From Undaria pinnatifida (taxonomy: Eukaryota; Sar; Phaeophyceae; Laminariales; Alariaceae): 64,000 nucleotides of DNA. The stretch lies in assembly GCA_012845835.1 (NCBI GenBank), contig JABAKD010000026.1:7396493-7460492 (forward strand), given 5' to 3'. The notes below the pieces were generated by a model. It did not search any database, was not told the origin of the DNA, and saw only the letters and a list, made by a program, of their open reading frames with translations. Within the stretch, counting starts at the first letter, position 1. Each line of letters starts with the position of its first letter. The translations under genes and the position numbers were made by a program. This document shows, in pieces, positions 58,201 through 63,395 of the stretch.

Positions 58201-61200
58201 ATCGACCCCCCGAAGAATCGGCGTCAGCTGTCCCGTCGAGAGGTCCACCATCCGCCCGGTCGCGCATACCATGATTATCGCGACCTAAGCCCCAGCATCC
58301 TCGGAGAAGGTTCTCGAAGCGGGAATCCTCGGCGGGGGATGGCATGGAGGAAGAAACGAGCTCCATCCACCGAATAACGTCGTCGCGAGTGCACCGTTCC
58401 CGTGAACCGTCGGCCACTGCGGGTGAAGGGCATGGAGGTGCGCGTCATTGGGGAGAGCGATGATGAGGCAATGGGAAGTAGGTTTTGGCAAGGTCCTCCA
58501 ATCATGGAAAAAAGTGTTGGCGATGATGTCTTGTCGATACACAATGTTTTGGCAAGGAGAGTAATTCATGCACACGAACACGCAAAAGGAAGAAAAGAAA
58601 AAGAGGTTAGTGCGGGAGTGAAGAAAAATAATATACAGCTCGTATTGAGATGGAGAGAGCAAGGGCAACACTGCAATCTGTTGATTGATTTCCTTTCCGA
58701 TCCCGTGTCTGCTTTCCAACTGCGACCTCCATCACGAGCCAGACAATCTTCGGCTATATTGCCTCAACGCAACCAACTAGCCGTGAACCAACTCTATCTC
58801 GAATCCCAACCCTTAGCCTAGCCCTAACTCTAACCATCCACGGTGACTATTGACTAGGTCGTACCGTTGGGTGGATAACCTACCGGCAAACGAGTCGAGA
58901 AACTCTCGTCGGACGTCGTCCTCTTCTCGCGAGCCTTCCAAGACCTCAGGGTGTGCGCCGGCCCTGAAAGCGTCTGCGATGTCCTCGACAAACACCAAAC
59001 CGTCCCCGTGTGGGTCTGCTCATGCGCACGCACGCGGCGTCGTAGCATATAGTTGGGGCAGCATGGGGGCGGATCTTTACCGTCACTATTCAATGGCGCA
59101 CCAGAGGAGTCAGGAACTATGCAACTGCGAACGTTAACATTGTCGTCACTGTTGGCGTTCGACCATGTGCAGCATGAAGTTCAACGTCGAAGAAGAAGGC
59201 CATGATAGAGAGTTGCATACTGTTACGATCTGTGCGGTTTGGATTAGCTTTGAAAGCTTGGGCAATGCATCGATGGAAAACTTACCCAGAAAGGTAAGCA
59301 CCGCCATCTTGTCTTCAGTTGGGCGGGCAATGCATCAATGAAATACCATCCGAGTAAGCCGGGGAAACCGGGGAAAGCGTGCGCATTCGAGGCTCATACA
59401 CAACGCGCATGCAGAACGGAAGCAAAAAGGCCCTGAACTCGGGCTCGACAAGGCCAGCCCATGCAGCGTACCCGCCGAACGGATGCCCGAAACGTTCACG
59501 TCACGCCAGGTACGCGTGACGAACAGGCTCACGCTTCGGCAAGGGCGTAGTGAAAATTTGTAAGCCTCCTCACACAAGGAGTTGGCTTTTAGAAAATATG
59601 TACTGTACGCTTTACCGGTCGAGCGGTTCCATGGCGTACGTATGAAACGACTACCAAGTAGTATTTTTAAGCTATAAATGGTGTTCCAGCGGTGTTGGAT
59701 GGCTGCTCAATTGGTTAGCACCATACCGTCAGAAACACTTTCGCTAATCTTTTTCAGGGCTTAAAATTCATGGGTCATGATCCGACCCGCGAGTCACGTC
59801 TGGATGTTTACTAAAACAAAATCACGGATCGAGCCGGATCGGGCCAGGAGGCGATGCAAATGTCATGGTTCAGCTCTTGTGTCACGGGTCAGGTCGGGTC
59901 ACCCGGTTCCGATCCGACCCGACTCGACCCGACCCGATCCGTGAAAAATTCTGAAAAATTGCTATCTCCCCTATCGCAGCTCACGTACGGTTTTATAGCA
60001 TCCCTCTATAGTGCGATAGCATCCCTCTATAGTGCGATAGCATCCCTCTATAGTGCGGTTGAGCTACTCAAGTGTGAAGCTATCGGTTAGTGAGTATGAC
60101 AATTATACGAGTCTATACCGTTTTAGGACTAGCCTGGACTAGCGCATATAACTGTTGGTTTTGGTTGCACGAACGAATGTCTTGGCAGTCGTGTATCGGG
60201 TGATGATGGTGGATGACGTTGATGATGGATGGTGATGATGATGGATGACGTTGATGATGATAATGTTGATGATGTTGTTGATATTAAGCTCTTCCTCATG
60301 CTAGGAGCTTGGAAATGTTTTAGAAAATCTGATGCACCCCTACCGTTGGATGGCTCAACCATGGCACCATGTCACCAATAGTTGCCTACATCGGACAGGT
60401 CAGGTTCTTTTGATCTGTGCGATCTGTGTGATGTGTGTACTCAGAGCAGACAGATCCCTGGTCTATATGATCTGCATGCTCCATAGATCATGTTGCCGGG
60501 TGAGAGCCGGACAATCTGAACGATCTAGAACTTCTTCCTGGGCCGGATCTGTCCTACACAACATACCATGACGATATATGTAGGATCTGTTCTCAACAGA
60601 TGATCTATGTGATCTACAGATGATCTAAATCGTGTTCCTGGGCCGGATCTGTCCTACACAACATACCATGACGATTTATGTGGGATCTTTTCTTAATAGA
60701 TGATCTATGTGATCTACAGATTATCTAGATCGTGTTCCTGGGCCGGATCTGTCCTACACAACATACCATGACGATATATGTGGGATCTGTTCTTAACAGA
60801 TGATCTATGTGATCTACAGATTATCTAGATCGTGATCTGTCCAATGTGTGGATAAGTTATTTGGTGGGCAGTGAAAAGCTCACCCATTTGGTCGAAGGCT
60901 TCGTGTGCCAAAGCTAAGCGTTGGCTGGGCATGGTGGCCCTGATGCTCCGAAGGAAGAGCTCGTAAGGCACCTCGCCATCCCCTTCCTTGTCGAAATACT
61001 GTACAAAGCCGTTCAGTAGCACACCATGCAGGGATTTCAAAGCGAAAATGCATTAACGTATTTGTCGACACGGTGCTAATGAACAAAACAAAACGCCATT
61101 TGGGCAAAGTTTTGTGTTTGAAGTCTTGCGATAAAAAATTCGTGCCAAACGAAGTGACATTTTTTTACGTACTTCCGTAAAGCTTGCCAACGAAAAGTTA

Positions 61201-63395
61201 AAAAAGAAGAACCTGTAAAAGGATTGGAAATGTTCCCGTGCCCCACGCAAGTTCACTTTTTTGGGCGCTTACGACCCAATGCGACCCCGCGCAGAACAGC
61301 TGCCATGTCTAAAGCGCAAGGTTGCGAGATTCCGAGAACAAGCCTCGTTCAAAGGTAGCTCCCCCTACTTTTCTTTAACGAAATCGCCGGTTTCAAAACC
61401 AGCTCCCGGTCGTAATACGTTGTCCCTCGACACCCTCCCCGACGTCATCGATCGATAGGCCTTTGTTTTGCACACAAGAAAATATGTGGATACTTTTGTT
61501 TTCAATTGTATCCTTCCTTGTGTCGAGCAGCCATGAACCATGACCATGACCATGACCATGACCATGACCATGACCATGACCATGACCATGAAACGTTCGT
61601 TCAAGAAAATCGCTGGTGTTTGGAGGGGGCTATCGTAGAATCATTCACAAGCCGTGCCGTTTCACGGTAATATTTGCCAGGTTATGAGCACCAGTACACA
61701 TATACCGTGCAACTACTAGATTTTAGCCGGTGGCGACATCATTGGCTTAAAATGTCTATCGCTCAGCGGCTCATTTTTTTCCAAACGGCGTTGTTGTTGC
61801 TTGTAGGACCAAGTTATGTTCCTGTTACTAGACAATCTCAAGGCGTCTTTCCGTAACGCATAACACATAACATAAAACATCTTTCTAGCTTGATCTGTTT
61901 ACCATGGGGCAGTTTCGAGGGCTCAGATCAATACGCCGGTCGCCCCGGTGGTCTAGTGGTTACCCTCGAATACTACTAGCGTTGGTCCTTGAGTTCGATT
62001 CCCACCGTGGTGAGATTTTGCATTTTCTTTGCAGAAAAGCGAGAAACAAAGAAGGATTAACCGCTGAGAGCGCCTAGCAGCGTGGGTAGGTACAATTCGA
62101 CACGAGTCGACGAGGGAAGAAAATGTCGAATTATTCTCGCGATAAAAATGAAGGCACGTGCCGAAGTGGGGAGGGAGGAGGAGGGCCCGCTATATGACTC
62201 CGGATCTGAGTGCAAGGACAATAAATGGGATGAAGAAGAAAAAAAAAGAACAAAGAAAAGAAAATCAGGGTGATATCAGGTCTGGACGGGATTAATGTGC
62301 AAGTGGGACTACGATAATGTTAAGGTGACGCCTGATGGTCACCGCCAACCGCCTTATGCTCTAGCGTTCGACAGGTTTCACTTGGCGTGTGATTCCGTTT
62401 CTATCAACCCTTACCGACATCGTTCGACATAATTGTCTCGTAACTCCATCTCCAAAAAAATGGACGCAGTTCTGAAGGAGTAAATGGTCGAGTTTGTTTT
62501 TTCCCACCTGGAACAGTATCCTCATCTCCGCCTCCTTCAACCCTAGCCCCGCTTCCCCAACCACGGTCTTGAAACCCGACAGCGTCACCCTCCCACCCCC
62601 CTGTCGGTCTGCCTCTCTAAAGCCTTTCAGCAGTCGAAACGCGCCACGAAGACCACCCGCAACAAGGCTGTGACGCGCGCGTCCCAACAGCGCGAGAATA
62701 CCGGCCGGCGTGGTGACATCAGCCTGGTCTATCGCGTTTTGTTGTCCTAAGGGTGGAGTTCCGTCGGATTCGCCTTCCCGCTGAGGACCCCAAGCGTTTC
62801 GTGGCAAGTTCCGGCCGGGGAGGAGCCTTGCGCCAATACTCCGGGTAATTTTCTTCCTGCCTTCTTGGACGCTGTTTTGGCCGCTGCAGTCGCCGTTGCA
62901 AACCGGATTGTCACTTTTTCTATCGATGCCCCAGTTCGAAGAATTACCGGCGTCAGGGTTGGCAGCTCCGTTTCTTTCGTGCTTTTCGGTCGGGTCGACT
63001 TTATTGCGCGCCGTCGTGGTGTCCCAGTCGGAATAACAAGCGTCGGGCTTAAAGGTGCCGTTCCTTCCGTTTTTACTCCCAAAGTCGACGCGTTTTCGCA
63101 CTCTTATCTCGTCAAGGTTCGGGTCGCCGCTCCCATCGTTTTTTCCGGCGGGGTGGACTCTATTGCGCGCCATGATGGTCTCTTTTTGGCTTGGATTGCC
63201 GCCGCCTCTGGTTTGTTCATTGCCATGCCCCCACATTTGCCGGATATGTTGACAGAATGAGGCGTCGTCGGCGATCAGCGCTGACACGTTTGAGTTGTGC
63301 TCCAACCATTCCGCGCGAGTGATCCTTCCCGCAACGTGTCCGCCACCTTTTTCGTTAGAGGGGTGTGCGCGGGTAAGAATCTCGTCAGCACCACA
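36065..63395 (-). CDS. Giant tandem calcyphosine-module EF-hand protein, 17 exons, 5' end beyond the window
   Basis: Seventeen exons join in phase to 1897 codons. Calcyphosine-like proteins have four EF-hands (RG-xx-G-xx-GL lead, EF1; EF2 then LR-x-x-(M/L)-x-xxR; EF3 then HP-(D/E)-V-xx-(G/R)-x6-V-xx-EFLD; EF4 then (F/W)-xx-YY-xx-VS). The window shows this layout four times in full (modules B-E) after the end of one more (A). Module edges: A 63395-63150, B 62690-58260, C 54559-49650, D 49420-46250, E 43286-39874. Module ends read VSALIADDASFCQHIRQMWG, CWGLG, CWGLGP, CWGLDG and CWRI. The only fully canonical loop is DRDNDGCLSLRE (module D, EF1); most others lost acidic ligands. Linkers are low-complexity. 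Calcyphosines bind Ca2+ and can associate with cilia; the role of this concatemer is unknown. Whether module A is the first, and where the N-terminus lies, cannot be seen. Confidence 0.85.
37975..38270 (+). mobile_element. SINE family 2, full-length copy with tRNA-like head
   Basis: The head carries a box A (TGGCGTATGAGG) and a box B (GTTCGAGCC), both exact matches to the pol III consensus, about 40 bp apart. The body continues with GCATACTCGTATAAATTCG, GGAAAGCGGGAGAGCGTGAG, ACCCTATGCGCGATAAAAAT and GACGACACCTGTGACCACGG and ends in an AAAC run. It lies in the last intron of the EF-hand gene. Confidence 0.75.
38255..38292. repeat. AAAC tetranucleotide microsatellite
   Basis: About eight AAAC units form the tail of the SINE at 37975-38270. 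Confidence 0.9.
38690..38935. repeat. Minisatellite of a 10-bp unit (ACACACTATG)
   Basis: About 23 copies with variants ACACACTGTG, ACACACTCTG and ACACACTATA. It lies in the last intron of the EF-hand gene. Confidence 0.95.
39285..39640 (+). mobile_element. SINE family 1, full copy with tRNA-like head
   Basis: Head TGGTCTAGTGGTTA (box A) and GGGTTCAAATC (box B) about 45 bp apart. The body shares GAGGGAAGAAGATG, CGAATTATT, CGCGATAAA and AATGAATGGGATGA with 61930-62250. It lies in intron 16 of the EF-hand gene. Confidence 0.75.
39874..39976 (-). CDS. EF-hand protein exon 16: EF4 of module E
   Basis: It reads SATKEDFRRYYNLVSATVPD, then DGYFKILLSSCWR, with donor CGCAT|gtgaga. The nearest upstream acceptor (atcgcag|GTT at 39983) is the wrong phase for the exon 15 donor, so ggttggag|CC at 39976 is used. 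The coding frame itself is not in doubt. Confidence 0.8.
40640..40745. repeat. Tandem unit of about 20 bp (AATGCGGTG-ACCTGAGCCA)
   Basis: Five diverged copies of CCAAATGCGGTG and CCTGAGCC. Intron of the EF-hand gene. Confidence 0.75.
40821..40935 (-). CDS. EF-hand protein exon 15: EF3-EF4 link of module E
   Basis: Acceptor gtcatgcag|ATT. It reads IIDAFDATRHPEVVLRRRAP, then DAIFRDFVDGFTAGFPSD. The donor chosen is GACC|gtgagg, phase 1. It requires the exon 16 acceptor ggag|CC; the junction is the least certain in the gene. Confidence 0.75.
40955..41000. repeat. AGCATCGCGG decamer repeat
   Basis: Four to five copies of GAGCATCGCG directly upstream (in transcript sense) of the acceptor of exon 15. 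Confidence 0.85.
41195..41345. repeat. Dispersed repeat, copy 2 (first at 6255-6415)
   Basis: CATAGACCCTC, ACCATGCCGGGACG, CCGACCAGGCAGAC, TTGCACCAAGCGCG and CTAAGAACCGCT are colinear with the copy at 6255-6415. Confidence 0.65.
42216..42356 (-). CDS. EF-hand protein exon 14: EF2-EF3 of module E
   Basis: Acceptor atgtctacag|ATG, donor GAG|gtacgc. It reads MGNSGVMNPEAFMSRLSG, then RAILVDEAFDRLDAKGQGHL and PLEE. The EF3 loop DAKGQGHLPLEE keeps Asp1, Gly6 and Glu12. Confidence 0.87.
43092..43286 (-). CDS. EF-hand protein exon 13: EF1 of module E
   Basis: Acceptor gaaaccag|CTT (an in-frame TGA lies just upstream), donor GAG|gtgggt. It reads LRAELNSRGAAGMAKLAQSL, then VAAADFRQAMRETGLPFTEA and DVRRIFAHFE. 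Confidence 0.86.
43425..43640. repeat. Dispersed repeat with telomere-like CCCTAA start
   Basis: Three CCCTAA units are followed by CCATTGCAGTTTCA, AAAGCAGCACGAAAG and GCGCGAGTGACCCCGAGCCA. The same body occurs at 49105-49250, and a partial version with CCTAACCCTAACCC at 53920-54030. Confidence 0.65.
43668..43845. repeat. Minisatellite of an 8-bp unit (GGTCATCA)
   Basis: About 21 copies with GGTTATCA, GGCCATCA and GATCATCA variants. Intron of the EF-hand gene. Confidence 0.95.
44181..44669 (-). CDS. EF-hand protein exon 12: low-complexity linker
   Basis: Acceptor attccaacag|GTA, donor AAG|gtgaac, 163 codons, phase 0. It starts VALLQQQQSPRTPQDPAAP, continues Ala/Ser/Pro-rich, then highly acidic (EEGEEEEEEDGEV) and Gly-rich, and ends DLSVRYLITK, which runs directly into the first helix of module E. 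It is supported by phase and splice sites rather than by family similarity. Confidence 0.6.
45185..45420 (-). repeat. GATC-rich dispersed repeat, copy 3
   Basis: GTGTGATCTGTGTGATCTGT, GTACGATCTGCATGATC and GGATCTGTACTGCACAGATC are the reverse complement of the pattern at 28790-28900 and 34590-34700. Confidence 0.7.
45715..45890 (+). mobile_element. SINE family 2 fragment
   Basis: GACGAGCAATGAGAATGCTG, CTGCACGATGACATTAAGGC and GGGTTGTCCAGAGGATGGCA align with 27110-27240 and 38130-38260. The head is not recognisable. Confidence 0.6.
46129..46392 (-). CDS. EF-hand protein exon 11: EF4 of module D and linker
   Basis: Acceptor cacacatag|GTG, donor GAG|gtgacc. It reads VTEEDFIEHHANLSFGIPTP, REFHELVSNCWGLDGCG, then the linker motif SFLVTYADGSQSVEELPF, parallel to the one in exon 4. 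Confidence 0.85.
46450..46660. repeat. Minisatellite of a 10-bp unit (ATGTCATAAC)
   Basis: About 20 copies with ATGTCATAAG and ATGCCATAAT variants. It lies immediately upstream, in transcript sense, of EF-hand exon 11. Confidence 0.95.
47800..47908 (-). CDS. EF-hand protein exon 10: EF3-EF4 link of module D
   Basis: Acceptor ggaggctag|G, donor AGG|gtgaga. It reads FVASRHPAVLRGHATVDEVR and KELLDTFLSEGAGEGR, the same length as the equivalent part of module B. Confidence 0.86.
48287..48562 (-). CDS. EF-hand protein exon 9: EF1-EF3 of module D
   Basis: Acceptor cctcgacag|G, donor CAAAG|gtgaga. It reads DRDNDGCLSLREFKAALSSS, LTASEVRALFIHLETGGS, LLDAIRSPLSGERLGLVRLA and FAKMDTRGEGSVSAETVVQ. EF1 is fully canonical; EF2 carries an insertion; EF3 has Arg at position 3. 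Confidence 0.88.
48810..48995. repeat. Diverged fold-back copy of the tRNA-like palindrome family
   Basis: CACTACCCACTAGACTA and TAGTGGGTAGTGTAATATAG are opposed, with CACTGTCCACTAGACCACAT and ATGTGACTATGTGATTTAGT between. They resemble the arms of 49899-50210. Confidence 0.55.
49105..49250. repeat. Second copy of the dispersed repeat at 43425-43640
   Basis: GCCATTGCAGATTCATATCG, AACAGCACGAAAGG and GCGAGTGACTCCGAGCCACT are colinear with 43545-43645. Confidence 0.6.
49354..49784 (-). CDS. EF-hand protein exon 8: end of module C, linker, lead of module D
   Basis: Acceptor ctttccctag|GAC, donor ACAG|gtaagc. It reads DFESYYADVSAATPSDSYFS, LQLQACWGLGPAAAS, an Arg/Ala/Gly-rich linker, then GAEIKGQGAAWGLSGLRRAL and IDGD. 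Confidence 0.87.
49899..50210. mobile_element. Two adjacent near-perfect palindromes of a tRNA-like unit
   Basis: The first palindrome has arms of about 85 nt (49899-49984 and 49986-50069) around a single T; the second shares its design (about 50070-50122 and 50124-50210). Each arm contains a perfect pol III box A (TGGTCTAGTGGG) and GGTTCG-TTG-AATCC, a box B split by three bases. Arms match almost base for base. It lies in intron 7 of the EF-hand gene. Confidence 0.85.
50320..50445. repeat. Eroded copy of the tRNA-like palindrome
   Basis: GTCGGTGGGATCCAACGAAC, then TAGTTACATGGTGATATCCA, then CTTCGTGGTCTAATGG and ATAACTAAC reproduce both arms with many substitutions and a shortened centre. 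Confidence 0.7.
50742..50801 (-). CDS. EF-hand protein exon 7: 20-codon micro-exon of module C
   Basis: Acceptor gttattccag|GAC, donor AAG|gtaggc. It reads DVQKEFMDAMTTTEGLVTWK, the exact equivalent of EFLD-x5-DGLVT in calcyphosine. It is too short and ATG-poor to show as an open frame and was found by phase and family pattern. Confidence 0.87.
51396..51590 (-). CDS. EF-hand protein exon 6: EF2-EF3 of module C
   Basis: Acceptor actatag|ATA, donor CAG|gtaaaa, phase 0. It reads IPVEVALEAIRGRLTDPRLS, LVRTVFARLRGG, a degenerate EF3 with an Ala/Ser insertion, then FDPEAHPDVIAARRAPQ. Confidence 0.85.
52060..52300 (-). mobile_element. SINE family 2, full copy, minus orientation
   Basis: It reverse-complements to the element at 37975-38270, including the head (GGGCTCGAACTC is the reversed box B), ACCGGCGGGGCGACCGG end and GCGCGATAAAAATTGAAGGC body. 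Intron 5 to 6 region of the EF-hand gene. Confidence 0.75.
52965..53670. repeat. Large AT-rich minisatellite of an 11-bp unit (AACATAGTAAT)
   Basis: Some 60 copies; every few units ATATTAGTCTAATGAC replaces one, giving a higher-order pattern. Long minus-strand frames of Leu-Cys-Tyr repeats come from it and are not genes. Intron 5 of the EF-hand gene. Confidence 0.95.
53920..54030. repeat. Partial copy of the telomere-like dispersed repeat
   Basis: CTAACCCTAACCC, then CACGCGCGCGAGTAACACTG and AACCACTGCGAG resemble 43430-43650. Confidence 0.5.
54244..54559 (-). CDS. EF-hand protein exon 5: EF1 region of module C
   Basis: Acceptor aaaaacag|T completes the Ser codon from exon 4. It reads VLDAARKRLALRGLAGFFSL and SRRLRSLG, then an insertion of about 45 Ser/Gly-rich residues in place of the EF1 loop, then GGFKEALSEIGCGLTDRDLS and VRLDDGGRGE. 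Donor GAG|gtgtgt. Confidence 0.8.
55497..56210. repeat. Highly homogeneous 21-bp minisatellite, about 34 copies
   Basis: The unit CCGACGAAGTACCTTACAAT plus A is repeated without indels; only a few copies carry GGAGTACC in place of GAAGTACC. It lies in intron 4 of the EF-hand gene. The unit has no stop in any of the three plus frames. Confidence 0.98.
56725..57025. repeat. 19-bp minisatellite, about 15 copies
   Basis: The unit AGGGCTATTGTGTGTTAAT with rare TTTTGTG and TTGCGTG variants. Intron 4 of the EF-hand gene. Confidence 0.97.
57039..57452. mobile_element. Element with terminal inverted repeats of about 48 bp
   Basis: GTTGGTCGGGTTGCGCGAAC through ATCTCGGGTG at the left end is mirrored on the right by CACCCGAAACACGACTTGGA through CCCGACCAAC. 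Just inside each end is a GATGATGG or CATCATCA microsatellite, and further in GAGCTCCT words. Half copies lie at 10470-10640 and 60155-60365. No coding capacity; MITE-like. Confidence 0.65.
57535..57622. repeat. GAAGTT hexanucleotide repeat, about 13 copies
   Basis: An uninterrupted hexamer array in intron 4 of the EF-hand gene, about 110 bp below the donor of exon 4. Confidence 0.97.
57732..58416 (-). CDS. EF-hand protein exon 4: EF4 of module B and linker
   Basis: Acceptor acccgcag|TG, donor CGAAG|gtgaga. After VADGSRERCTRDDVIRWMEL, VSSSMPSPAEDSRFENLLRG and CWGLG comes a linker with a beta-like motif SIKVVATHASGSVSVEEVSL, then a Ser/Gly/Arg-rich stretch. Confidence 0.83.
58884..59015 (-). 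CDS. EF-hand protein exon 3: EF3 of module B
   Basis: Acceptor gagcag|AC, donor GCCG|gtaggt. It reads DPHGDGLVFVEDIADAF, then RAGAHPEVLEGSREEDDVRR and EFLDSFAG. The loop DPHGDGLVFVED is close to canonical (His at position 3). Confidence 0.88.
59765..59950. repeat. GGGTCGG-rich dispersed repeat, copy 3
   Basis: GATCCGACCCGCGAGTCACG, GGATCGAGCCGGATCGGGCC and GTCAGGTCGGGTCACCCGG match the other two copies. Confidence 0.65.
60155..60365. repeat. Half copy of the 57-kb TIR element
   Basis: GCACGAACGAATGTCTTGGC, GTATCGGGTGATGATGG, AGCTCTTCCTCATGCTAGGA and CACCCCTACCGTTGGATGG follow the left half of 57039-57452, again with an expanded GATGATG tract. Confidence 0.6.
60395..60845 (-). repeat. GATC-rich dispersed repeat, copy 4, with three 100-bp tandem units
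   Basis: TTCCTGGGCCGGATCTGTCC recurs near 60533, 60634 and 60734; each unit also has CATACCATGACGAT and GATCTATGTGATCTACAGA. It lies just downstream of the donor of EF-hand exon 2. Confidence 0.85.
60884..60998 (-). CDS. EF-hand protein exon 2: EF2 of module B
   Basis: Acceptor tttgtacag|TAT, donor ATGG|gtgagc. It reads YFDKEGDGEVPYELFLRSIR, then ATMPSQRLALAHEAFDQM. The loop DKEGDGEVPYEL has its Glu at position 11 instead of 12. Confidence 0.87.
61345..61650. repeat. Dispersed repeat, copy 2, with internal CATGAC expansion
   Basis: Colinear with 18160-18420. At 61535-61592 the CATGA following GAGCAGC is expanded to about nine CATGAC hexamers that are absent in the other copy. Confidence 0.8.
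61930..62250 (+). mobile_element. SINE family 1, full copy with tRNA-like head
   Basis: Box A TGGTCTAGTGGTTA and box B GTTCGATTC, about 50 bp apart, in a sequence that does not fold as a tRNA. The body matches 39285-39640 and, reversed, 29990-30245. Intron 1 of the EF-hand gene as seen here. Confidence 0.75.
62508..63395 (-). CDS. EF-hand protein exon 1 in window: end of module A, linker, EF1 of module B
   Basis: The acceptor is placed at 63396 (gtaaaag|TGT) because an in-frame stop lies just upstream. It reads ADEILTRAHPSNEKGG, then RITRAEWLEHNSNVSALI; a polar linker with three diverged copies of a unit of about 28 residues (ARNRVHPAGKNDGSG, VRKRVDFGSKNGRNG, ARNKVDPTEKHERNG); then LRGAFRLLKGFREADRQGGG and GFKTVVGEAGLGLKEAEMRI. 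Donor CAG|gtggg at 62508. Confidence 0.8.

Noticed and set aside
61938..62012. tRNA gene suggested by box A and GTTCGATTC
   Set aside because: No closed cloverleaf can be drawn, and the flanking body matches another SINE copy.
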